NCBI GenBank assembly: GCA_014803815.1
Contig: JAAVAY010000076.1
Location: 1 to 8,973 of the forward strand
Source of the DNA: Allobaculum sp.
Lineage (GTDB): Bacteria > Bacillota_I > Bacilli_A > Erysipelotrichales > Erysipelotrichaceae
Direction of reading: 5' to 3'
Length of the DNA: 8,973 nt
Shown: positions 1 through 8,973 of the stretch, in pieces
Position numbering within the stretch: position 1 is the stretch's first letter
Layout: every line of letters starts with the position of its first letter
Notes under the pieces: generated by a model
Seen by the model: the letters and a program-made list of their open reading frames with translations, nothing else
What the model was told of the DNA's origin: nothing
Database searches by the model: none
Position numbers and translations under genes: made by a program

Positions 1-589
1 AATTTCAAGCGATATCCAAGGGAAGTATCTTTCTATTGCTTTGAGTAAGACAAAACGTATTGAAGAGATGATTGAGGAGTTTTTGGAAATTTCAAAGTAT
101 AGTCTTTCTACGCTTTCTTTAATGTATTCCACTATCGATTTGACTCTTCTCATTGAGCAAGTGATGTTTGAGCTTCAACCTCTTTTTAAGTCTAAACAGC
201 TTTCTTATTCTCTTGATCTTCCTCTTCACATCTTGCTTTCTGGCGATCCCGATAAACTTCAACGCGTTTTTGACAATATTTTACGCAATGCCATTTTATA
301 TAGTGATCCAAAAACGCTCCTTGAAATCAAAGGCCACATAAAAGAAGAAAAAATTATTCTCAGCTTTTCAAACCAAGGCCCGACGATTCCTTTAGAAAAA
401 TTGCAACATGTTTTTGAACAATTTTATCGTTTGGATAGCGCAAGAAGTTCAAATGGTTCTGGCCTTGGTCTTGCGATTGCCAAGCAGCTCGTTCTTTTGC
501 ATCAAGGAGAAATAAGAGCCACTAGCCAAGAAGGAATCACAACTTTTGAGATCATCCTTCCTCTTTCAAAAAAAGTAGAAAATTTATAA
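1..589 (+). CDS. VanS-like sensor histidine kinase, C-terminal part (5' truncated by window edge)
   Basis: This is the C-terminal end of a membrane sensor kinase. The reading frame is open from base 2 to the TAA at 587-589 (195 residues visible), so the TTG at 41 is internal and not a start. The first residues, up to about EEFLEISKYS, resemble the second helix of a HisKA dimerisation domain. The phospho-accepting His and the sensor domain lie outside the window. An HATPase_c domain follows: an N-box (DNILRNAILYS), a degenerate G1 box (SNQGPTIP), an F-box region (FEQFYRLDSARSS) and a G2 box (NGSGLGLAIAK). The Asn in place of Asp in the G1 box, followed by 'IP', together with FYRLD-SRSS, is typical of VanS-type kinases as I know them. 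The expected partner response regulator would be upstream. The downstream ABC exporter suggests a role in sensing cell-wall-active compounds, which is inference. Confidence 0.92.
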   Translation, partial: ISSDIQGKYLSIALSKTKRIEEMIEEFLEISKYSLSTLSLMYSTIDLTLLIEQVMFELQPLFKSKQLSYSLDLPLHILLSGDPDKLQRVFDNILRNAILYSDPKTLLEIKGHIKEEKIILSFSNQGPTIPLEKLQHVFEQFYRLDSARSSNGSGLGLAIAKQLVLLHQGEIRATSQEGITTFEIILPLSKKVENL

Positions 590-628
590 GAAAGAAAGAA
601 GCAAATAACAAGAGAAAAGAGAAAAAGT

Positions 629-677
629 GCGCCTTTGTTATTGGTAATTTAAAGAAGCCAAAACAAAGGCGCTTTTT
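629..677 (+). terminator. Intrinsic terminator between kinase and ABC operon
   Basis: GCGCCTTTGTT (629-639) pairs perfectly with AACAAAGGCGC (662-672). After a bulged A at 640, TTGG (641-644) extends the pairing with CCAA (658-661), leaving a 13-base loop. TTTTT (673-677) follows at once. It ends the kinase transcript 40 bases past its stop codon. It lies just 7 bases before the ribosome binding site of the next gene, so it may also limit read-through into the ABC operon. Confidence 0.9.
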
Positions 678-684
678 ATATGAG

Positions 685-691
685 AAAGGAG
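685..691 (+). promoter_or_regulatory. Ribosome binding site deciding the ATPase start
   Basis: AAAGGAG sits 8 bases before the ATG at 700. The in-frame TTG at 694 would be only 2 bases from this site, too close for initiation, so ATG 700 is the preferred start. Confidence 0.85.
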
Positions 692-699
692 CATTGAGG

Positions 700-1566
700 A
701 TGGAACTCTGTATTCAAAACCTCACCAAAGTCTTCCAGAAAAAAAAGGTGATAGACAACCTGTCCCTTACTCTTCATCCTGGTATTTATAGTTTATTAGG
801 GAAAAATGGAGCAGGAAAGACTACTTTAATGGAAATGATCGCTAGTAATTTACAGCCAAGTCAAGGGCAAATTTTGTATGATCAAACTCCAATTCAAACT
901 CTTAAGGAAGATTACTTAACTCTCTTTGGCTATTTGCCCCAAGATCTTGGCTTTCCTTTAGAGTTTACTGTTCAGAGCTATTTAGAATATGTAGCTGCCT
1001 TAAAAGGCCTTTCTAAAAAGGAAAGTACCATTCGAATTACTACTTTACTGGAAAAAGTTTCCCTAGTCGAGAAACGACATCAAAAGATTCATAAGTTATC
1101 GGGTGGAATGAAAAGACGATTAGGCATTGCCCAAGCTTTGCTAAATGATCCTAAAATTCTTGTTTTAGATGAACCCACTAGTGGACTTGATCCTCAGGAG
1201 CGCATTCATTTTAAGAATTTGATTGTTCAACTCTCTAAAGACCGAATTGTAATTATCTCCACTCATATTGTTAGTGATGTGGAAGCTATTGCACACGAAC
1301 ACGCTTTGCTTCAAGATGGCCATCTATTGAGAATGGGAACAAAAGAAGAGCTTTTAAAGGAAATTGAAGGAAAGGTTTGGCAAGCGCAATTAGAGCAACC
1401 ATGGGAAGAAAGTTCAGGTCAAATCATTTGGGAGAAAACCGATGAAAGAGGAAATCTTATTGTTCGTTATTTGGCTTCTCAACCCACACTTAAAACAGCC
1501 ACTTTACAAAAACCTTGTTTAGAAGACTTAGTGTTTTGGCTTTTTGAAGGAGGAAAAAGGGCATGA
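700..1566 (+). CDS. ABC transporter ATP-binding protein (BcrA-like exporter ATPase)
   Basis: This is the cytoplasmic ATPase subunit (288 aa) of an ABC-2-type exporter. It shows Walker A GKNGAGKT (residues 34-41), Q-loop Gln81 (YLPQDLG), signature LSGGMKRR (133-140), Walker B ILVLDEP with catalytic Glu158, D-loop SGLDP (161-165) and H-loop His189 (STHI). The last 70 residues form a small C-terminal region usual for drug or peptide exporter ATPases. The ATG at 700 is chosen over an in-frame TTG at 694 because of ribosome-binding-site spacing. Its stop overlaps the permease start (ATGA at 1563-1566), so the two are probably translationally coupled. The neighbouring VanS-like kinase suggests induction by a cell-envelope agent. 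The substrate cannot be read from the sequence. No good promoter is visible between the terminator at 629-677 and the gene. Confidence 0.94.
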   Translation: MELCIQNLTKVFQKKKVIDNLSLTLHPGIYSLLGKNGAGKTTLMEMIASNLQPSQGQILYDQTPIQTLKEDYLTLFGYLPQDLGFPLEFTVQSYLEYVAALKGLSKKESTIRITTLLEKVSLVEKRHQKIHKLSGGMKRRLGIAQALLNDPKILVLDEPTSGLDPQERIHFKNLIVQLSKDRIVIISTHIVSDVEAIAHEHALLQDGHLLRMGTKEELLKEIEGKVWQAQLEQPWEESSGQIIWEKTDERGNLIVRYLASQPTLKTATLQKPCLEDLVFWLFEGGKRA

Positions 1567-2807
1567 GACTATTTCAGCTCGAGTTAAAGCGGCTTTTTCA
1601 TACAAAGTCCTTCTTCTTTCTTTGGCTTATTGCTCTAATCCTTTCCGCTCTTTTTGCTTGGCTTCCCACCACCTATGCTTATAGCCAATATGTAGATGAA
1701 ACAGGAAAAGAAGTCACCTTAAGAGGACTAGCCTCTTTAGAATATGAAAAAAAGCAACAAAAAGCTGTAGAAGGGCCAGTGCTTATCGAAAAAGTAAAGC
1801 AAGCCGTATTAGCTTATCAAGATTGCTTAAAGAAATATGGAGTAAGCCAATCGTATGATTTGCCGGAAGGAGTTTATGAACAAGAAATTATGCCGATTTC
1901 TCCTCTTTTACATGGAGTAAAGGAACTTTTTGCTCATCCTCAAACTGGAATGGCTCCTTCTTTACTTGAAATTGATGCCGAAAGATTAGATTTCTACTAT
2001 TCATTGTGTGAAAACCGCGTAGCTACAATCTTAGAAATGGAATTGCCCCATCAGTCTCAAGCCAAAAATCAAGCACTCGCTTTGTATGAGCAAGTGAAAA
2101 AGCCCTTTGAATTGCAACCAGGGATGAATTCTTCGGTTTTAGACTATCAAAATTTGCTTGGTTTTCTTCTCTTACTTTTTTGTATTGCTTTTATAGCTCC
2201 CACCTTTAGTCTTAATTATCAAATCAAGGCCGATGGGGTATTTCGTGCCACCAAATATGGGAAAAAGTCTTTAGCCATCGTTAAAATCGGAGCGGCCTTC
2301 TTAGTTTGTAGCTTTCTTTTCCTAAGTTGTATGGCTTTATATTTGGTTTTGGTGAATTTCTTTTTTGGCTGGCAAAGCACTCAAACCTCCATTCAAATGG
2401 TGTACTCCATTGCTACATTGGCCGATTTAAATATTTTAGAGCTTCAGATTGTCTTAACTAGTTGTTCACTTTTGGCTTTACTGGCTTGTCTTGGAATGAC
2501 CTTATTTCTTTCAGCCACTTGTAAAAATACCTTAGTCTGCTTAGTATTGTCTCTTCTCTTGGCTTTGGCCCCTACAATTATTTCAATGACTTTACCTGAA
2601 GAGCTTTCTTTATGGTGTTGTACCTTTCTTCCTGCTAGCATTACAAGCATTCAAGCTAGTCTTCTATATGCCATCACTGACTTTCACTTTTTAGCTTTTA
2701 ATGGATTTGTTCTTTGGAGTCCCTTTGGCATGGTAATCACTTGCTTACTAGAAATTCCTCTTTTTATCTTCTTCACTATTTACTCCTATTGTCACCATCA
2801 AGGATAA
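1563..2807 (+). CDS. ABC-2-type exporter membrane permease
   Basis: This is the membrane partner (414 aa) of the preceding ATPase. It has a cytoplasmic N-terminus with positive charges (MRLFQLELKRLF) and a first membrane helix at about residues 16-34. A soluble, charged, largely helical stretch of about 160 residues (35-195), probably extracytoplasmic, follows. A cluster of hydrophobic helices lies near 197-216, 236-268, 292-318, 322-343, a weaker one at 350-370, and 379-409. One long first loop followed by a C-terminal helix bundle fits ABC-2 permeases found beside VanRS-like systems. Start ATG 1563 has AAGGAGG at 1547-1553, 9 bases upstream, and overlaps the ATPase stop by 4 bases. The long loop is a plausible site for contact with substrate or sensor kinase (inference). 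I do not recognise a specific named family member. Followed by terminators at 2817-2937. Confidence 0.88.
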   Translation: MRLFQLELKRLFHTKSFFFLWLIALILSALFAWLPTTYAYSQYVDETGKEVTLRGLASLEYEKKQQKAVEGPVLIEKVKQAVLAYQDCLKKYGVSQSYDLPEGVYEQEIMPISPLLHGVKELFAHPQTGMAPSLLEIDAERLDFYYSLCENRVATILEMELPHQSQAKNQALALYEQVKKPFELQPGMNSSVLDYQNLLGFLLLLFCIAFIAPTFSLNYQIKADGVFRATKYGKKSLAIVKIGAAFLVCSFLFLSCMALYLVLVNFFFGWQSTQTSIQMVYSIATLADLNILELQIVLTSCSLLALLACLGMTLFLSATCKNTLVCLVLSLLLALAPTIISMTLPEELSLWCCTFLPASITSIQASLLYAITDFHFLAFNGFVLWSPFGMVITCLLEIPLFIFFTIYSYCHHQG

Positions 2808-2816
2808 AGAAGTGTG

Positions 2817-2863
2817 GACCCGATCTCGATCTAATTTCATTAGATCATGATCTGATCCTTTTT
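2817..2863 (+). terminator. GATC-rich terminator after permease
   Basis: GATCTAAT (2828-2835) pairs with ATTAGATC (2839-2846) around a TTC loop. After a 2-base mismatch the stem continues with GATC (2822-2825) and GATC (2849-2852). GGA (2817-2819) and TCC (2855-2857, just after TGA) can extend it imperfectly. TTTTTC and more T follow from 2859. It sits 10 bases after the permease stop and most likely ends the ABC operon. Confidence 0.75.
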
Positions 2864-2898
2864 CTTTTATTGGCACTTATCTAAATTCGTTTTTACGA

Positions 2899-2937
2899 CT
2901 CTCAAGAAAGTCTCAAATTTTTTGAGGAGAGATTTTT
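2899..2937 (+). terminator. Possible second hairpin terminator
   Basis: CTCAAA (2912-2917) pairs with TTTGAG (2921-2926), and outer CTCTC (2899-2903) can pair with GAGAG (2927-2931). ATTTTT follows. An alternative pairing using CTCAA at 2901-2905 exists. It may be a back-up to the GATC-rich terminator. The stem is short and AT-rich, so this is tentative. Confidence 0.4.
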
Positions 2938-3040
2938 AATCTGAGCACTCTTTTTCAAAATTTGTGTCTCGTTTCTTCTCTTCATTCAAACGATCCTTCT
3001 TGAATTTCCAATTCTGTGGTGTTGTTTTCTTTTTGGGTGG

Positions 3041-3069
3041 TTGACGGCTCGGTAAAATATAAGATATAG
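3041..3069 (+). promoter_or_regulatory. Candidate sigma-A promoter for lacZ
   Basis: TTGACG (3041-3046, 5 of 6 to the -35 consensus) is followed after 17 bases by ATATAG (3064-3069), or after 18 by TATAGA (3065-3070). The -10 match is moderate. Predicted transcription start is near 3075-3078, giving a leader of about 85 bases that contains the terminator at 3100-3132. No clear CcpA (cre) site was seen nearby. Confidence 0.5.
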
Positions 3070-3088
3070 ACAAGAATAAAAAGCTTAA

Positions 3089-6802
<3,714 letters not shown>

Positions 6803-6833
6803 CAAAAGCGGAGCTAGACTCCGCTTTCTTTTG
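6803..6833. terminator. Bidirectional terminator between lacZ and galM
   Basis: AAAGCGGAG (6805-6813) pairs perfectly with CTCCGCTTT (6819-6827) around a CTAGA loop. On the plus strand CTTTTG follows. On the minus strand the hairpin is followed by TTTTG. It starts directly after the lacZ stop and 3 bases beyond the galM stop, so it can end both convergent transcripts. Confidence 0.9.
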
Positions 6834-6835
6834 TA

Positions 6836-7930
6836 TTAGTCGTTTTGGGCGATGAGTTCCCGAGGATCTTTATGGGAAAGGAGGGTAAAATCCTCTAAGC
6901 AATTGCCCGCAAACGCTAAATCGGGTTGACGATATAAGTGATAACAAATTTCTTGATGATAGGATTGTCCCGCTTTTAAAATCGCTTGAGGATGTTCCTG
7001 GTTGTGAATGGAATCAGGGACAATTTGAGGTTCAATAGCAAGCCCTGCATGTTGACTTAAAACGCCTTTAAAGCGATCCACATAGGGATCGATGTAGTTA
7101 CCACTATAAAGCTGCACCCCAGGAAAGGTGGATTCGACCAGTAAACTGCGTTTAGAAAAGGGATCGATCAAAATCACTTGTGGTACGTTGTCTTCTAAGA
7201 CGAAGTGGTGATCAATGCCATTGGCCAAAGCGATTTGTTCATCGCGCATATCATAGCCTTGCTTCACATAGGTGAGCTTGGAAAAATCAAGAGGAGTTCC
7301 TAAAACCTCACGAAAGTGTCCCGTGCACAGCCCACTTGAATCCACTAAACCATGGCGTAAAGCGCCGACTTGAAGCAGGTGATGATCGATGGTGTCCCCA
7401 TCCGACAAATTAAAGTACAAGTGATGGGTTAAGCTACAAAGGGTATCTTGATCGCAATCCGCATCGTAGACGATGCGTAAGGAATTCCCTTCTAAGCGCA
7501 AGGTGACCCAAAGACTCAAATTTCCAGGATACCCTTCTTCTAAATCTTGAGACACATACACAAAATCCAATTGATCCCCTCCGATTTGAGAGGCAAAGTT
7601 TTGATAAGAAAAGCCTTCAATTCCTCCATGCAATGAGTTAGGGCCATTATTGATGGGAATGTGATACGTTTTGCCATGAAGGGTGAATTGTCCATTGGCC
7701 AAGCGATTGGCGGTCCGCCCTACAATCGCTCCAAAGTAGGTCCCATGTTTTGCCATATAGTCCTCTAAGGAAGGATATCCAAGGATGACATTGTGCCATT
7801 GACCATCAAGACCTTTCATCGCTAGTTCTAAAATAGTCACCCCATAGCTTGAGACCAAAACGCGTAATTCATCATTTTCCATGAGATAGAGGCAAATTCC
7901 ATCGCTTCGTTTTTCTACACAAGTGATCAT
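6836..7930 (-). CDS. galM: Aldose 1-epimerase (galactose mutarotase)
   Basis: This cytoplasmic enzyme interconverts alpha- and beta-anomers of galactose or glucose, supplying alpha-galactose to the Leloir pathway. At 364 aa it has the GalM signatures: Arg72 (VGRTANRLANG), His101 (NNGPNSLHGG), catalytic acid His170 (SLTHHLYFNLSD), Asp240 (GIDHHFVL) and catalytic base Glu300 (GLAIEPQIVPDS), matching His96, His170, Asp243 and Glu304 of the Lactococcus lactis enzyme. The usual TNH motif reads THH here, with His169 replacing Asn. The C-terminus runs about 29 residues beyond the usual end (PDLAFAGNCLEDF and onward). AAAGGAG lies 7 bases before the ATG (7944-7938). It is convergent with lacZ, whose product it would process, and has its own promoter in the divergent region to its right. 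Galactokinase and transferase genes are not in the window. Confidence 0.95.
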   Translation of the reverse strand: MITCVEKRSDGICLYLMENDELRVLVSSYGVTILELAMKGLDGQWHNVILGYPSLEDYMAKHGTYFGAIVGRTANRLANGQFTLHGKTYHIPINNGPNSLHGGIEGFSYQNFASQIGGDQLDFVYVSQDLEEGYPGNLSLWVTLRLEGNSLRIVYDADCDQDTLCSLTHHLYFNLSDGDTIDHHLLQVGALRHGLVDSSGLCTGHFREVLGTPLDFSKLTYVKQGYDMRDEQIALANGIDHHFVLEDNVPQVILIDPFSKRSLLVESTFPGVQLYSGNYIDPYVDRFKGVLSQHAGLAIEPQIVPDSIHNQEHPQAILKAGQSYHQEICYHLYRQPDLAFAGNCLEDFTLLSHKDPRELIAQND

Positions 7931-7982
7931 TTAATATCTCCTTTCTTAATATAAAAGGATCTCGCGATTGTTTATAAGAAAG

Positions 7983-8009
7983 CTTTTCCTTCTCTATTGT
8001 AGGGAAAAG
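7983..8009. repeat. Inverted repeat over galM -10 region
   Basis: CTTTTCC (7983-7989) and GGAAAAG (8003-8009) are perfect inverted 7-mers with a 13-base spacer. They are centred on the candidate galM -10 box and cover the likely transcription start. Placement fits an operator, but no regulator is known from this window. Confidence 0.45.
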
Positions 8010-8024
8010 AAAATGAGGTTCCAA
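7996..8024 (-). promoter_or_regulatory. galM: Candidate galM promoter
   Basis: On the minus strand, TTGGAA (8024-8019, 4 of 6) and TACAAT (8001-7996, 5 of 6) are separated by 17 bases. The predicted start is near 7989, giving a leader of about 60 bases. A CTTTTCC/GGAAAAG inverted repeat spans the -10 region. Confidence 0.55.
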
Positions 8025-8027
8025 AGG

Positions 8028-8051
8028 CTTTTTGGTACAGGCTTCAAAAAG
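8028..8051. repeat. Inverted repeat between the divergent promoters
   Basis: CTTTTTG (8028-8034) and CAAAAAG (8045-8051) are perfect inverted 7-mers with a 10-base spacer. The shorter pair CCAAA (8021-8025) and TTTGG (8031-8035) overlaps the galM -35 box. A dimeric regulator could bind here and act on both promoters. This is inferred from position alone. Confidence 0.4.
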
Positions 8052-8067
8052 AGTAAAGATCCTTTGT

Positions 8068-8095
8068 TTGTGCTCATGAGGGAATTTTGTAGAAT
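8068..8095 (+). promoter_or_regulatory. Candidate promoter of the U32-family gene
   Basis: TTGTGC (8068-8073) and TAGAAT (8090-8095, 5 of 6) are separated by 16 bases. The predicted start is near 8102, about 20 bases before the ATG, with the AGGAG ribosome binding site (8110-8114) inside this short leader. The -35 match is weak. Confidence 0.45.
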
Positions 8096-8122
8096 GAAAA
8101 GACAAGATCAGGAGAAAGAACT

Positions 8123-8973
8123 ATGTTTATTGTCGCCTTAGAGGATTTAAATACCTTACAACCACTTCTTGACCAAAAACCAGAGGCGGTGGTCTTAGGA
8201 CTGGCCAACTTTTCGGCCCGTTGTCATGCCGATGTGAAGCTAGAGGATCTCGCTTCTTGGGTCGACTTTTTTCATCAACAAGGTATCGCACTGTTCTTAA
8301 ATGCCCAAGCTATGTTGGAACAAGACCAAATTTCAGCGGCTAAAAAAGCTTTTGATGGTCTTGTGAGCGCGGGTGTGGATGGAGTATACATTGCAGACGA
8401 TGGTTGGATTGCGATCGCTGATGACTTGGCCAAGCAAAAGGGATTGGATTCTTTGCGCTCGCTACTCATCATGCAACCCGAAACATTGCTTTGTAGTGGA
8501 CAAGATGCCAACTTTTATCTCGTCCAAGGATTACAAGCCGCTTCGCTGAGCCATGAGTTGGCTTTGCCTGAAATTATGACTGCTTTAGAGTGGAATCAAG
8601 CCACTTTAAACCAAAAGGAAAAAGAGTCTTCAAGCCTTAGACAGGGCATTGAACTTTTGGTGGCAGGTCACTATTCTTGGATGGAAAGTCGACGAAGCCT
8701 TATTGAAAATTACTTACGCTTTTCAAATCAAAAAGAGCGTTTTGAAACGGGAAAGCTGTATACCATTCAAGAAGCGATGCGCGAGGCGCGTTTGCCCATT
8801 TGGCAGGATGAAAAAGGGACTCACGTCTTATCCGATGTTCCTCTCAATGTGGGAAGAGATCTTGTCGCCTTGCATGAAGCTGGATTAAATCGGTATCGCA
8901 TTGATGCTTTTTTGATGGGAAATGAGTGGGCGGCTCAAAAACTGGCGGCCTTTCGTCAAGCTTTACAGGCTAG
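8123..8973 (+). CDS. Peptidase U32-family protein, YrrN-like (3' truncated by window edge)
   Basis: The open frame starts at ATG 8123 and continues without a stop to the right edge (283 complete codons). AGGAG at 8110-8114 is 8 bases upstream. The product resembles the short U32 proteins of Firmicutes (YrrN/TrhP1 type). Residues 21-110 look like an (alpha/beta) barrel half (AVVLGLANFSARCH; HQQGIALFLNAQAML; AGVDGVYIADDG), followed by QPETLLCSGQDANFYLVQG (118-136) and SLSHELALPEI (141-151). The later U32 region GHYSWMESRRSLIENYL (182-198) and REARLPIWQDEKGTHVLSD (220-238) precede an EAGLNRYRIDAF segment (252-263). The Cys-rich signature of other U32 members is absent here, as I recall for this subgroup. 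In Bacillus, YrrN and YrrO act in prephenate-dependent hydroxylation of uridine 34 in tRNA, so tRNA modification is more likely than proteolysis. A YrrO-like gene would be expected just downstream, outside the window. Confidence 0.85.
   Translation, partial: MFIVALEDLNTLQPLLDQKPEAVVLGLANFSARCHADVKLEDLASWVDFFHQQGIALFLNAQAMLEQDQISAAKKAFDGLVSAGVDGVYIADDGWIAIADDLAKQKGLDSLRSLLIMQPETLLCSGQDANFYLVQGLQAASLSHELALPEIMTALEWNQATLNQKEKESSSLRQGIELLVAGHYSWMESRRSLIENYLRFSNQKERFETGKLYTIQEAMREARLPIWQDEKGTHVLSDVPLNVGRDLVALHEAGLNRYRIDAFLMGNEWAAQKLAAFRQALQA

Noticed and set aside
41..43. TTG at 41 as the start of a complete short kinase-like protein
   Set aside because: The frame is open to the left edge and the upstream residues continue the HisKA-like helix, so the gene starts outside the window.
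694..699. TTG at 694 as the ATPase start
   Set aside because: It lies 2 bases from the AAAGGAG site. ATG 700 has normal 8-base spacing.
7872..8105. Minus-strand reading frame spanning the galM/U32 promoter region
   Set aside because: It overlaps the galM start in another frame and covers both promoter candidates. It has no family resemblance.

Overview
The window looks like chromosome from a low-to-moderate GC Firmicute. Signs are strong AAAGGAG-type ribosome binding sites, ATGA gene overlaps, intrinsic terminators with U-tracts and a VanS-like kinase beside a two-gene ABC exporter. The protein styles, especially the short YrrN-like U32 protein, suggest the Erysipelotrichia/Mollicutes-related branch or other gut Bacilli. 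That placement is inference. No rRNA, tRNA, phage gene, transposase or CRISPR array is visible.

Left part (1-2807): the 3' end of a VanS-like sensor histidine kinase, a strong hairpin terminator, then an ABC ATPase and its membrane permease joined by a 4-base ATGA overlap. This is the familiar layout of a two-component system next to an antimicrobial-peptide or cell-envelope-stress exporter. The terminator lies only about 8 bases before the ATPase ribosome binding site, and no convincing separate promoter is seen.

Middle (2808-3160): a 353-base non-coding stretch with a GATC-rich terminator after the permease, a second weaker hairpin, a TTGACG/ATATAG promoter candidate, and a clean intrinsic terminator lying between that promoter and the lacZ ribosome binding site. 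lacZ may therefore be controlled by attenuation or antitermination.

Right part (3161-8973): a large GH2 beta-galactosidase (lacZ, 1213 aa) with all main catalytic residues and an unusual Ser/Pro-rich, probably disordered tail of about 218 aa. It converges on galM (aldose 1-epimerase) across a shared bidirectional terminator. LacZ releases beta-galactose, and GalM converts it to the alpha-anomer used by galactokinase, so the two form a lactose/galactose-use pair. galM is divergent from a YrrN-like U32 protein gene that runs off the right edge. Their 192-base shared promoter region holds several inverted repeats.

The left genes are clearly more AT-rich (hand-counted sample lines about 32-35% GC) than lacZ (about 45-52% in sample lines). 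The strongest candidates for something unusual are the LacZ tail and the terminator-before-ribosome-binding-site arrangement seen twice. I do not see a clear new multi-gene system.
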